Source: Anoplopoma fimbria (taxonomy: Eukaryota > Chordata > Actinopteri > Perciformes > Anoplopomatidae). From it: a DNA stretch of 64,000 bases. The translations under genes and the position numbers were made by a program. The notes under the pieces were generated by a model. That model was not told the DNA's origin. It did no database searches and saw only the letters and a program-made list of their open reading frames with translations. The DNA lies in NCBI RefSeq assembly GCF_027596085.1, contig NC_072455.1:2245350-2309349 (forward strand). The letters run 5' to 3'. Below are positions 36,838 to 48,279 of this stretch, in pieces. How positions within the stretch are numbered: the stretch's first letter is position 1; the number at the start of each line of letters is the position of its first letter.

Positions 36838-36965
36838 ACACACGCAGAGTTGGTCGTCTTAGCCGCCCTGCGTCCATGGAGACGCCACGTTGCCGGGGGA
36901 GACGGGCTGTTGTTTACGACCTCGCGGGCGCCGCGGCGATGGGGGGGCCATCAGCCAATCACAGA
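36838..36965. other. short GC- and CpG-rich block
   Basis: GC-rich against an AT-rich background, with many CpGs (CCTCGCGGGCGCCGCGGCG), a GTTGCCGGGGGAGAC X-box-like word and an AGCCAATCAC CCAAT-box word near 36953. It could be a small CpG island or alternative promoter inside dach; no first exon is evident. Confidence 0.3.
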
Positions 36966-37009
36966 TGGACATTCATCACACTGCTAGAAAACACACATGA
37001 GCAGAGAGT

Positions 37010-37355
37010 TTGGAGGAAAAAATGGTGAGAAGGATGAAGAGATGAGCGGAAGAAGAAGAGGAGGAGGGGAGGAGGAGGAGGGGAAACTAGGAGGTAGGAT
37101 GGAGGCGAAGGAAGAGGAAGTGGAGGGAAGCGAAGCATGGAAGGAGGAAGGAAACATTTGAGAACTTTATAAAAGAAAAGTGGGAAAACTTCAAACAAAT
37201 TCAAAGAGTAATTGATAAAGATGAAAGGAGGATGAAGGAGGAAGGAAAGAGCAAGAGGAAGGAAAGGATGAAGGGAAGAAGAAAAAGGCGAGAAAAGAAA
37301 ATAAGTGGATTGAAGCGAGAAAGAGGAGAGAGAGAGAGAGAGGGAGGAGGAGGCA
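37010..37355. repeat. purine-rich (GA/GGA/GAA) region
   Basis: A/G-rich low complexity with a GA tract at 37325-37342. ORFs on the minus strand are Leu/Ser/Pro translations. Confidence 0.85.
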
Positions 37356-37425
37356 TAAACGACAACAAGAGAGTGATATCAGTTTAATTGGCCTCATCTT
37401 CCTTAACAAAGACGCTGTGATGATA

Positions 37426-37427
<2 letters not shown>

Positions 37428-37502
<75 letters not shown>
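37428..37502. repeat. (GT)n microsatellite
   Basis: Perfect GT tract of about 75 bp facing the AC tract at 37579. Confidence 0.98.
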
Positions 37503-37504
<2 letters not shown>

Positions 37505-37578
37505 CCTATGCAGGGTGCTGCGGCACTCATTTGACTTGTTAATTCACTTCAAAAACAGCTCAATGGTTCGCCTTGTCT

Positions 37579-37585
37579 TCTCACA

Positions 37586-37662
<77 letters not shown>
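37579..37662. repeat. (AC)n microsatellite
   Basis: Perfect AC tract of about 84 bp. Confidence 0.98.
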
Positions 37663-37664
<2 letters not shown>

Positions 37665-37710
37665 CACACAGTTTGGACACAGAGGCACATAAACACAACT
37701 ACAAACACTT

Positions 37711-37852
37711 GACACACACACACACACACATTTTTTTTATCCACACACGTTTCTTAAAAAAACACAAATACACTCTGACACACACACGTTTTTGGAACAA
37801 ATACACACATTTTGCCGTGACAAACATAAACATAAACACATCTGGCGCATCG

Positions 37853-37888
<36 letters not shown>

Positions 37889-37940
37889 TTACCTCACTTG
37901 TGCATGCACACACACACACTTGAAAACACACACACACACA
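37711..37940. repeat. CA-rich interrupted tracts
   Basis: AC runs at 37712-37730, 37853-37887, 37907-37919 and 37926-37940, with ACACGTTT words repeated in between (37745 and 37785). Confidence 0.9.
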
Positions 37941-38164
37941 AGTACTCTGTGTAGGTTACAGATGAAGTGCTTTCAATCTTGTCCTGAAAAGAATACACTC
38001 ATCTGAGGACTCTTATGTGCACCTGCAGAGAGAGGGGGAGATGGAGGGAGAGATGAAGGGGGAGGGAGGGCTGAAGAGGACTAAAGTGACATAAAGTCCT
38101 TTTTCATCTCTCCTCCTCCTCCTCTTCTTCTTTTTCCGTCCACCTCCTGAATCTATACGACGGT

Positions 38165-38208
38165 TAAACACACACACACACACACACACACACATCATCA
38201 TCATCACC
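38165..38208. repeat. (AC)n then (ATC)n repeat
   Basis: AC tract of about 28 bp followed directly by four ATC units. Confidence 0.93.
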
Positions 38209-38209
38209 G

Positions 38210-39110
38210 GCTGCTAGCGCCTCCCACTGGTTGAGTTCGTTACTACGGAAACCAGAGTCAAGAGTATGATGCATTAAAAAAAACAGGAAACGATTACTTC
38301 AAAATAAAGCTTGGGTGGCCGAACTGTGGCCCTCTGAAAAGTATGAACGGATGTGGAGCATATTTCTATTAAATTGCACTAAATGAAGACTACATTTCTT
38401 TGAATGATATCTGTCTTAACGTCTTTGCACATAAACCAATATTTTTCTTTTACTTCCTGTTCTGTTTGTTACATCTTAAAGGTGCAAAAACAAACTATAT
38501 TTAGAGCATTATTGTAGCAGCAAACAACTCCTTTTGCTGTAGTTTTCACTGTTAGTAGCAATGTTAGCATCGTTAGCTCAGCCGTCGCCATGTCGAGAGC
38601 CGTTAAGAGGCAATAAAAATGCCCCAAATTTGGTATTTAGCAGCTTTTAATGTTACAGTTACATCCTACATTTACATTTGCATCGTATTTGTTTTGGTGG
38701 GACCATAAACAGAAACCAGTTTTTGTTACTTACTATACTTATTATTTACAGATTAACACATAATGTAATATTATTTAAAGTTTGCAGTAGGCAACTGTAT
38801 TATAGTTTAAAATTATTGAGAGCAGCAGATACAGAAATACTTTTTGTGATATATGGGCACACCAATAAATACTTTAAAGTCAATGTTAAGAAAAATGAAC
38901 TTTCTAGCTGGTTTTCTGGTGGAGAAACACAGATTTTTCTTGCGGTTTAAATGATTTAAAACTATACATTAAATATTGCTTGGCCCACAATCCAAAAAGT
39001 TTGGCAAATCCAGAACTAAAGCAACAGATAAGACGTGGAAAAAGACAGCTGATAGTTTGACCGACAGCTGGTCTCCGTGAAAAGCAGTGCAGAAATACCA
39101 CAACAAACAA
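38210..39110. other. intronic DNA, no gene seen
   Basis: AT-rich. GGGTGGCCGAACTGTGGCCC near 38310 resembles the edge of hAT-type repeats seen in vertebrates, but I cannot define ends. 38540-38610 has GTTAGC-rich wording common in fish repeats. Confidence 0.35.
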
Positions 39111-39119
39111 AACAGGACA

Positions 39120-39335
39120 AAATAAGCAACAACGTTATTCCTGAAGATTACTCTTTAATTGAATGATCCTCGCTCATAAATGGACGAAAGTGTGAAGTTC
39201 TGCCAGAACAAAATCAATGATGTAATAAACTATAATAACCTGCAGCACACGTCATTACCATAAAACACTTGTTTATTCCAGTCTGCAAAGTAATTACTGC
39301 TAATAAAAAAGAGGATTGTTGGTTCTGTGAGGAGT
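39120..39335. other. candidate conserved non-coding element
   Basis: Unique block with TTTAATTGAATGATCC, AATCAATGATGTAATAAAC and AGTAATTACTGCTAATAAA homeodomain-like words, without repeat character. It sits just left of a degenerate repeat array. Confidence 0.3.
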
Positions 39336-39544
39336 TGTTTTGTTTAATAATGTTACCTTCACCAATTTGGTGTTCGGTTAGAACTCATTATACAAAATCA
39401 CTCACTGAAAGAAAAAAGGATTAACTTTGTTTTTTCTCCCAAATACACATATTGGCCGATGGAAACAAACTCCTTATTCCTTTTCAGTTTTTTTACTTTT
39501 CAAATGTTATATACACCATTATTATTGATTTAAACCACTGATGT

Positions 39545-40480
39545 TAGAAAGTGAATAAAGTCTTTAACTATTAGATTAGGCAACACATAACAACTGATGT
39601 TTTTTTTAATAGTTTGACCTTTTATATTGGCTTTATTAGGGAATGGAAAACTCTAACACTGACTTTAATTAGCTAATAGAACACGTAACCATTGACTTCA
39701 TTAGGTAACATAATGATTGACTATTCAAGCCTCTAATCTTTGGCTTTGGAAGGCATACCTTTTGACTTTAATCAGAGATCTGAACGCCCGAACATTGACT
39801 CATCAGGCACATAACCATTAATCTCTTTCATATTTTAACTTTATACTGTATGTTGACCTCATAAAGCAATATAACCACTAACCATTGACTTTTAAATTGT
39901 CAATATAACTTCTTATTATTGACTTTGTTGAGGCATTATAGCCCCGAAGAATCGATTGATACAGAAGAACCAATAATAAACAGTCCTTAAAACTACTGAA
40001 GGAACTTTAATTTTGCGTTGATTTTGGCGGTCCCTGTGGACAAAAGCGGTAGTGTTTCAAAACACCAGACTCCCTTTAGAAAACATCTCATTTTACTGCC
40101 GCAGGATCTGACAGTATGATGACAAGCAATAAGAATAACTATATAGAAATAGAAAATGTTACTGTATGTAGGTCATATAGAGGCATCAGTATCACACCGA
40201 AACTGTTTCATAACCAGTTAAATGGTTCTTATACTAGCTGAACTATGAAGATAATCCTAAATCATTGACATTATCAGGCAATAGAACCCTTTACCATTGA
40301 CTTATTTAGAAAACAGACCATTCTTTTCCAAACTTTATTAGGCAATGGCACCAATAATCTGTCTTTTAAAAGATAAAATAGACCCCTAAACATTACATTT
40401 AATTGAATTGAACCTCTAACCATTGACTTAAACATTGACTTTTAACAGGCATTGCTAGCGGTACTGTATCTCTTGTCATT
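39545..40480 (+). repeat. degenerate minisatellite, ~40-45 bp unit
   Basis: The words AACCATTGACTT and TTTATTAGGCAAT(A)G alternate: for example 39565-39590, 39629-39665, 39680-39712, 39795-39830, 39870-39905, 40262-40300, 40330-40355, 40395-40450. The unit reads about TTATTAGGCAATAGAACC then CTAACCATTGACTT. 39960-40250 is an unrelated interruption. Units are strongly diverged. Confidence 0.75.
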
Positions 40481-40624
40481 GACCTTCAAACCCAGTTGCT
40501 CTCCCAGTTCAACTTAATGGAAAGTTCTAATGAAGTCTTGTTAAATGTCGTCCTCAAGACTTCCTGTTTACAGACTCAAAAATATATTTTAAATCAAAAA
40601 CTTGGCAAAAACAATTACTTTAAA

Positions 40625-40835
40625 GTCAGTGTCTGTGTCTATCAAAGATGACACAAAATGGCCGCTGTAAAAATCGTTCCAAATGGGCGTCTTGGACTTC
40701 TGGTGAAAGCTAAAGATGGGCCACCTAAGTGCCAGAGTGCGGAGCTGAAATCTATTTGACTCAGCACAAGAGCAATCGACTGCATTTGTAAATTGGCACT
40801 CCCCGAGTGCTCGCGGGACGAAAAGGGAGAAAAAA
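40625..40835. other. unique balanced block, possible regulatory element
   Basis: Includes TCAAAGATGACACAAAATGGCCG and CTAAAGATGGGCCACC and no repeats until the poly-A runs at 40830. Neither minus-strand ORF resembles a known family. Confidence 0.25.
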
Positions 40836-41764
40836 AAAAACCAGACAAACAAGAAAAAAAAAAAAACAGCCAGAACAGTGTGTTTCTAAATTCAGAACAC
40901 AAAGAGCAATTCCTCTGTTTTTCCTGTTTGTTTTATTCAAAGTGTCACTCCGTCTCTCTGAGAGCGCGTTCGGAGCACTTCGTCAGAGATGTAGGTGCAT
41001 TGGATTAAATATTTACGACCGCGGCCAAATGGGGTGGGTTTCACGCGAGCTCAGGAGTGGGGGGGGTTTAGGAGTCTTGAAGATCCCCCAACAGCCTTCA
41101 ACAGAAAACTCAAAGCTATTAAAGACCATCCCGACGCACTGTGCTGGGAAGGACACTGTCAGATCTCATTTAGAATATCGCCATGTGTAGTGGATGCTTT
41201 TACAGAAAAAAGGACTTACAGTAGCAGAAGAGAAGGTCCACTTCCTGTATGATGGGGGGGCGTTAATGACTCTAACATGTACTATGTAGGACAGGGTCCG
41301 GGACTTACCAAATAAAAGACTAGGACGCTTTGTTCGTATTCCATGTTTGCAAAATGAAGAAGTCATTACGAGAAAGTGAAACATATCTTGAAGTAGAAAA
41401 TCTTGGTCAAGTGTCAAAGTCTTTCAAAGAGTTCGGCTTTTATTTTGAAAAGTCTGCAGTCAAACGTTAAAACATTTAAAAATCTATCTACCATAAACAT
41501 CTTCAGTTCATTATATTTTAGAATTTACTGATTTTCCAAAGATAAAACACAACAAAACATGACTTATTTTTTGCTTAACAATCACATTGGCAAAGATTCA
41601 TTCTTTTTTAGGGTTGTCCGTCCGTTGGGTCGATTCTCGTGAGCTCGGTACCTCAGAAACACCTGGAGGGATTTTTTCACAAACGTCCACTTGAACTCAA
41701 GGATGAAGTGATTTGTACTTGGTGTTGAAAGGTCACTGGTCAAGAATTTATATGTTAATTGTGC

Positions 41765-41885
41765 CAATTTCGTGACTTTGACTGTGGGAGGAAGCCGGAG
41801 AACCCTGAGAGAACATACAAACTCCCAACAGAAGGCCCGTCTAGCCCGGGAATCGAACCCTGGCCCAAACCGTGCAACCCTCGTC
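41765..41885 (+). repeat. dispersed fish repeat fragment
   Basis: CTGTGGGAGGAAGCCGGAG then GAGAACATACAAACTCC and CCGGGAATCGAACCC match a very common fish repeat remembered as 'TGTGGGAGGAAGCCGGAG...CATGCAAACTCC...GGGAATCGAACCC'. The copy is diverged and partial. The 79-codon ORF is part of it. Confidence 0.7.
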
Positions 41886-42386
41886 TGGTTATATCAAGTT
41901 TTATGGCACTAGAGTGGTGGACCAATATATATCGCTATGATGCTAGCATGGCTAAAAACAATGCTTTAATGATTTCAAATTCAAAACAGTTGATGTAAAA
42001 AGCCAAAAATACTGTCTGACCTGGTCCAAAAAACGAAATTCAACATGTCAGTCTTTTGGCTACAGAAAAGTTTGGGACTTTTACGTGAAGACCATTGGGA
42101 TAAAAATAATAACACATCTTTGTTTTAAAGCTTTAAATAAAACCAACCTTCCTGCTGGTACCCCCTGGGAGAATTCCTCCAGGTTTTTCCGACGAGTATA
42201 TTTTGTGTATGTCACGTTACGCTGACGATTCACTTCTCTTCTGTCATGATCCTCTTTTCATTCCTTCCTCCTGTCCTCTCCTTTCTCTGTCTCTCTCTCT
42301 CTTTCGTCCTTCGGAAAACATTAGGATGCACGGGAAGGAAAAAGAGATGGGTAAACAACGTATGGACAACCCACAGGGGACCACTG

Positions 42387-42387
<1 letters not shown>

Positions 42388-42437
<50 letters not shown>
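42388..42437. repeat. (AC)n microsatellite
   Basis: Perfect AC tract of about 50 bp, preceded by a TC run at 42290-42305. Confidence 0.97.
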
Positions 42438-42440
<3 letters not shown>

Positions 42441-42577
42441 GCTCTATATGATGCGAGTGTCTTTGAAGCAGTCTGTCAATCAATCACACACTAATTCCCA
42501 AGGTTCCTTGGTCGCCATTAGCGGCGGGGGTCGATGCTCGGTAACCGTGGACACAGCGGACAGCCATCGATCTGACT

Positions 42578-42590
42578 GTGTGCGTGTGTG

Positions 42591-42628
<38 letters not shown>

Positions 42629-42870
42629 TGTGTTTGATAGTCATGATGGAGAACAGTATTGTGGTTCTGCCCTCGATATTGATTGTCTTCTGGTTGCATC
42701 GAGGCGAAGCGGGCGTTCGGACTCTCTGTCCGAGTGTGCGTCTGTGTGTGTCTGTGTTCATGGGAGTGTGTATACGAGTGTGTATGTCCACTTGTGTGTG
42801 AGTGTGTGCGTGTAGCCCTGTTTCCTGTATCTATATATGCATCTTTGTGAGTGTGTGTCAAGGTGTTCCT
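42578..42870. repeat. GT-rich tracts
   Basis: TG tract at 42578-42634 with GCG interruptions, then GT-rich degenerate sequence at 42725-42870. Confidence 0.85.
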
Positions 42871-42899
42871 CAGTAATCGATGTGTGAATGCAGCTCTGA

Positions 42900-44500
42900 C
42901 CTCACAGTGGGACTCCATTTTCCATTTTTAATCCCTCCTCTTCTGTCTCATCTTGATTTTTCTGTTTCTTCTTTTGATTTAATTTCTATTTGAACTTTTG
43001 CCAGAACAAAATAGAAATAGCTTGTTTTCAGCAGCCTGCTGTAAAAAAAAATCACTGTTACTGGTTTTGTTGGTCAGGTCACCAGTTTGTTCCACACTAA
43101 AATATTGGTTACACTTTAAAAGAACAATTAATAAATTATAACCTGATTAATTAAGTAATTTAACTAGAAATTAATAGTTGTTTTTTTTACTGTAAACAAA
43201 GAATTAAATGATAGTTAATAATGTTTACTCATTATTTTCAATGCTAATTGTATGTTGGTTTATTGTTGCACATGTTTGTATGGTATATTAAGTATTTGTT
43301 CATAATTACCAAATGATTGATCTGTAAACGCATCCCCAATATCCATTATTTTGTTTATTGTAGTAAAAGAGAATTGTACAAAAAGATAAGGAATAAGATT
43401 TTGGAATACAACAGGAAAATAATACAATTCAGCTTCTCTTTCATTTTATGAATCGGAGTTATCAACAGATTTGATTATCAAAGTAGTATTTTGTTGCACT
43501 CTACTTCTTTGCAGTTTGTTAAAATGATTGTTTCCAAACAAGAAGTCTGCAGGCCAAACAGAAAAGCAGCTCTTCTCACTTTATGTAAAAAAAATCATAA
43601 TTCATATCTTTTCATTTAACTTTCTCTCCATCTATCCTCTCTCCTTCCCTTCATTCCTTCTTGTTTTCCCACGTTATTCTTCCTCCTCTCTCTCCTTGTT
43701 TATCTGTTTGACCTCTTCGCCGTCATTTATCCCACTTCTTCATGTCACTCATTCTTCTTTTTGGACATTTTTTCCATTTCCTCTCCAGCCTTTCCATCTT
43801 TATATCCTCTTGTCTCCACCTCCTTCTTTTTCTCCTCGTTCTTCTTTTTCCACATCAATCCTACTTCTTTACTTTCCTTGTTTTCAACCTCAGTCTTTCT
43901 CTCTACCTCCTTTTTTTACATCCTCTTCTTTAGTGGAAAACCAGATTTGCGTTTCTGTTTGTATTTCATTATTGCATCCGATTGAAACCCTTTTCTAGAA
44001 CCTTCGTTTTTATCCCTGTGCTGGTGAGCCTGTGCCCTCCATCTTTTCCTCCATCATGTTCCTACACCTCTTCCCTCCTCTTCGCTCTCAGCAGGACGGC
44101 AGACAATACGTCTGGTCGCTCTGCCTCGGGCGGTTTGACTGGACCTCTTTCTTTCTCCTCACGACGAGTGTACTCGTGAAACAGACTGATATGTTATTAT
44201 TAAACACTAACTGGTGGATTCAGGGAATGCATTTTGGATTAAGATCCATTATCAGGTGGCATTTCAGTCTGAAATAGCTTTTAGAATCCTAAGTGAGGAA
44301 TAAAGTAGAAATAAATCAAATAGATGCATACATTTTACATCTTAAAGCACAAATATTAACATATATATATACATACATACTGTAAATTAGTTTTAATTTC
44401 TTCATTAATCTGCAAAATGTTAGCTTAAAAACTTCCAATAACTTTCTTTTATTTTTTATTTTTATATTTAGAAATTCATGAATACTAGTATCAGAATTGC
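42900..44500. other. intronic DNA, no accepted exon
   Basis: AT-rich to 43600, then T/C-rich to 43940. 43975-44170 is a GC-richer patch with an acceptor-like CTCTCAG at about 44091; see rejected items. Confidence 0.45.
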
Positions 44501-44752
44501 CTCTGATAAAGCCTGAAATACTGTTTTGGGTATTGCAAAGTACTATCAAGTTATCATAAAATGTATTTATGCTACACAGAAACAACAAAAACACACGGCA
44601 CTCACTATCGGACCTGTACATCGTGCTCGATCGGTGCAATCTGGTACTACACACCTGTGGTTAAACGCTATCTTGCACCCTGTGTTTTACCTGATAAAGA
44701 GTCATTGTGCAAAACAAATCTGTGTTGAAAACTTCAGGAGGAAAGCTAGTTA

Positions 44753-44806
44753 ACGTTAGCTGTTAGCTGTCCTGCTTGGCTAAATAACGAAGCTAACAGC
44801 TAACGT
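44753..44806. repeat. 16-bp perfect inverted repeat
   Basis: ACGTTAGCTGTTAGCT (44753-44768) and AGCTAACAGCTAACGT (44791-44806) are exact reverse complements with a 22-nt spacer; pairing would give a stable hairpin. Confidence 0.9.
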
Positions 44807-44829
44807 CAATGAAGGATGTGTTGAGTTAT

Positions 44830-45540
44830 ATTATGATGCGTTTAAGTTCCATTCAGTAAAAAAATGTTTTGGGTAAATTTAATTATTGATGTTGTTCTGG
44901 TACCTTCATATGTTACTTTTAAAATGCAGTTTTTTAGGGGACACCAAAATATATCATATTTTACCAAGTTGAATTCTTGAGGAGGCCATTAAAATTAGCC
45001 AAAATAAAATGGCAAATATCACCAGAAAATAAACACAGACTGTGAACACAACACTGACATTGATTTTTTTACACATTGCAAATATGACGAAACCTTTTGT
45101 TTTTTTTGCGTCGTCTTTCTGACCAATGTTCACTCTCTTTTAGCTCTAGTTTTGGTCTCCTCCCAACTCCAGAGGAGTTTTAAAAACATCATGAAATGAA
45201 ATCAACAGTGACTCATTGCAATGATTCATCCTGCCCAATAATTAGTATAATCATTAACATTTTAAATAAATCAATGCTAACACTTTGAGGTTAGCTCGAC
45301 GGCTAATTGCATCCAACAAAACTACAAAAGGAAATATATTTTTCACCATACTTTCATTAAATCAGACTAAAGTAGCATCAAATAACTTTTTCCTTTGTTT
45401 CAAAATGTATGTTTTTAAAAGTTTACGCAAAAAATACTTAAAAGTGACTTTAAAGGGAACAAAAAAATTTGATTTGATTTTGTTTTGAACTCTTAAGTTT
45501 TTCACTTTTTTGCTCTGCAGTTCATTTAGAGGAACTCCAG
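44830..45540. other. AT-rich intronic DNA
   Basis: Nothing recognised; both ORFs at 45285-45560 lie over AT-rich text and have no family features. Confidence 0.45.
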
Positions 45541-45587
45541 TTTCACCTGAACACAACACACTCTCTGTCTGTCCTCCACACCTCCCT

Positions 45588-45725
45588 CATCCATCCTTCC
45601 ATCCTTCCATCTATCCTTCATTCCATCCATCCTTCCTTCCTTTCATCCTGCTTTAAATTAAATTTCAAACAACGCGACAACTCTTCCCTCCCTCCCTCCC
45701 TCCTCCATTTTTCTCCCCCTCCCTC
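45588..45725. repeat. (CCAT/CCTT)n and (CCCT)n repeats
   Basis: CATCCTTC units at 45588-45648 and CCCT units at 45684-45725. Confidence 0.9.
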
Positions 45726-45822
45726 TATCTTGTTTTCTTTATAGCTTGCAGACAACTGTACTGTGTGTGTAATGGACATTCCTCCAAAGCCGTCAACCGT
45801 GACCGGGGCAAAACCAACTGAC

Positions 45823-45935
<113 letters not shown>

Positions 45936-45966
45936 GTATGCACAGATAATCATGCATGCATTCCCT

Positions 45967-46219
45967 CACACACACACACACATTTATACATGAAAGGAAA
46001 CTGTACGTACACACTCAGCAGGACGCAAAGGGCTCACGTGCACACTTACAAACATAATAGTGCATGCACACAATAAAACACACACACACACACACACACA
46101 ACACACACACACACCCATACGCACACACAGAGGGTCATCGCTCTCACTCTGCTGGTTGTTGTGTATAGAAGTCAGTTCCAGGTCAGTGCACAGAGCCAGG
46201 GATCTTAGTCCATACAAAA

Positions 46220-46253
<34 letters not shown>

Positions 46254-46300
46254 CAGTGGGGGCGTGTACTTTTTGTGTGTGTGTGTGTGTTTTGTTTTCC
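45967..46300. repeat. short CA and TG tracts
   Basis: CA tracts at 45967-45981 and 46078-46114; TG tracts at 46224-46251 and 46275-46290, in opposite orientation. Confidence 0.92.
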
Positions 46301-46466
46301 TGCGTGTGTGTATCAGTGTACGTACATCGGACCCCGAGGAGTCTGAAACTCGCACTCGCACCCTGAAACACTTCAACAAAACGCTCAAACTGAAAAGAAA
46401 ATTCTTTGACGGCGACAGTATGTGTGTCACTGCTCTCGCTGCAAAGCATCATGGGTAGAGGTCTGA

Positions 46467-46481
46467 GGGGGGGGGGGGGGG
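46467..46481. repeat. poly-G run
   Basis: About 14-15 consecutive G residues 190 bp before exon B. Confidence 0.9.
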
Positions 46482-46605
46482 ACGAGAGCTGTGATTGGTT
46501 GGTTGAGAGATTGATGGAGTTTTTTGGGCAACTGATGAAACTTTTACCTCTGTGAGGAGTTTGTTTGTCATGATGAGGATGATGAAGTTAACTTCTTTAT
46601 GTGTG

Positions 46606-46606
<1 letters not shown>

Positions 46607-46667
<61 letters not shown>
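46607..46667. repeat. (TG)30 tract at the exon B acceptor
   Basis: The TG tract stops five bases before the AG of exon B and takes the place of a polypyrimidine tract. A GTTAACT branch-point-like word lies at about 46587-46593, just left of the tract. In RNA the (UG)n run is a known type of site for TDP-43 and CELF proteins. Confidence 0.95.
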
Positions 46668-46668
<1 letters not shown>

Positions 46669-46672
46669 ACAG

Positions 46673-46783
46673 GCCTGACAGCGGCGGCCATGGCTGAGCT
46701 CCAGAAGCTGCAGAAGATGAAGATGATGATGAGTCTCCAGAACGGCAACGAGTCGGACAACGACGACCTACACTCCAACACAG
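46673..46783 (+). CDS. dach2: dach2-like exon B: GLTAAAMAE segment
   Basis: Acceptor TGTGTCACAG; donor ACAG|GTAACA. Together with the last G of exon A it reads G-L-T-A-A-A-M-A-E, then a Met/Lys/Leu helix (LQKLQKMKMMMSLQNGNES) and DNDDLHSNTG. This corresponds to the conserved DACH segment 'TAAAMAEAMKLQKMK...ESEPDDLNSNTG'. Phase 1 in and phase 1 out, 111 nt, so skipping would keep the frame. The exon is enclosed directly by (TG)30 on the left and (AC)57 on the right. Confidence 0.96.
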
Positions 46784-46902
<119 letters not shown>

Positions 46903-46904
46903 TA

Positions 46905-47700
46905 GTACTGTAGTTGAAAGTACACTTAAATACATCTTTCAGGTACTTGTACTATAGTATTTCCATTTCCTGCTACCTCATACTTTTAGTCCAGCACATC
47001 TCAGAGGTAAATATTATTATAATTACCCTAATTGATATATAATTATACTACATATTGTACTTTTAACTTCAATACCATGTATTTCTATTATAATATGAGT
47101 AAAAATAATAAGAATACTTAAATATCAGTTTTTCTAAGTCTGTTAAGTTTTACTTTTTTCAAATACCAGTAACATAACCTCCCTGTCAACGAAATATAAT
47201 AATGTAGTAATATGATCAATAAAAAACCCAATATATTTTCTTCTGTTTTAACAATATACAAGTTATTTTTTGTTATTATCATTATCATGAAGTTAGGTTA
47301 CAAGATTTCTTTATTATTTTACTTCCTGTAGTGTTGATTTATGTATAAGAAGTTTATAAGATAATATAAGATAAAAAATAATACGTTAAATATGATATAT
47401 TCAGATTTTATGGTTGTTGTTTGATTGAAATTGCACATAAATGTAAGAATGAATGAGTAATTTGCTTCATTCATTCAGGTGTTCTCACATCTTCCTCCCC
47501 TGAGGATCAATTAAATCCATTTAACGTCTTCTCTTCTCACCTTTACATCACAAAAACCGTAAAAGAAACAAAAACACAAACTCTCATGGCACGAATGGAA
47601 ACAAAGACGGAGGAGAAAGTATTATCTGTTTTAGAAACTCGACCCCGAGCTCATGACACAGATCGTCTCTGCTCTGGGATCAGTTTCAACGTTTTACTCC
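46905..47700. other. AT-rich intronic DNA
   Basis: Nothing recognised besides AT-rich simple sequence. Confidence 0.5.
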
Positions 47701-47737
47701 GCAAACATATGGACACATGACGGAGACAACGAGTGTG

Positions 47738-47738
<1 letters not shown>

Positions 47739-47832
<94 letters not shown>
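47739..47832. repeat. (TG)n microsatellite, ~92 bp
   Basis: Perfect TG tract. Confidence 0.98.
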
Positions 47833-47835
<3 letters not shown>

Positions 47836-48196
47836 ATAAGTGCTGGCAGGTCGGGTTTCAATACCATTCAGTGTCTTCTTCTGTACTTTGCTCCCTTTTT
47901 CTTTGCTTCCTTGCTTCAGATTTCTCTCTTTAACTCTCATTTATTTTTAGTTCCTGATATATTTAAATACTGTAACATTTATTTAATAGCAGGTTCATGT
48001 TGATGCGGCATATTAGCAGATAAATGGAAGTGTACAATACTTTAGTAATTGCACTTAAGCGAATTAGTGTCTCTGCTTATAATTTTATTAAATTTATTAT
48101 TTATCTTTAATTCCTGCAAAACACCTAAATGTAAAAACCTAGAGTTTGAACAAGGGAGCGTTCAATTCTTTTCATTTTGTGCGATTTCACACGTCA

Positions 48197-48278
48197 AAAA
48201 AATGTCAAAAAATGTCAAAACAATGTCAAAAAATGTCAAAAAAATGTCAAAAAAATGTCAAAAGAATGTCAAAAAAGA
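48197..48278 (+). repeat. short tandem repeat ATGTCAAAAA
   Basis: Seven or eight units of ATGTCAAAA with variable A-run length (10-12 bp). The small ORF over it has a Lys/Ser/Asn-rich repeat tail. Confidence 0.93.
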
Positions 48279-48279
48279 T

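Noticed and set aside
44091..44170. Possible extra exon after CTCTCAG with GC-rich sequence
   Set aside because: No continuation in the needed phase with a good donor, no DACH similarity, and exons A and B already join in frame.
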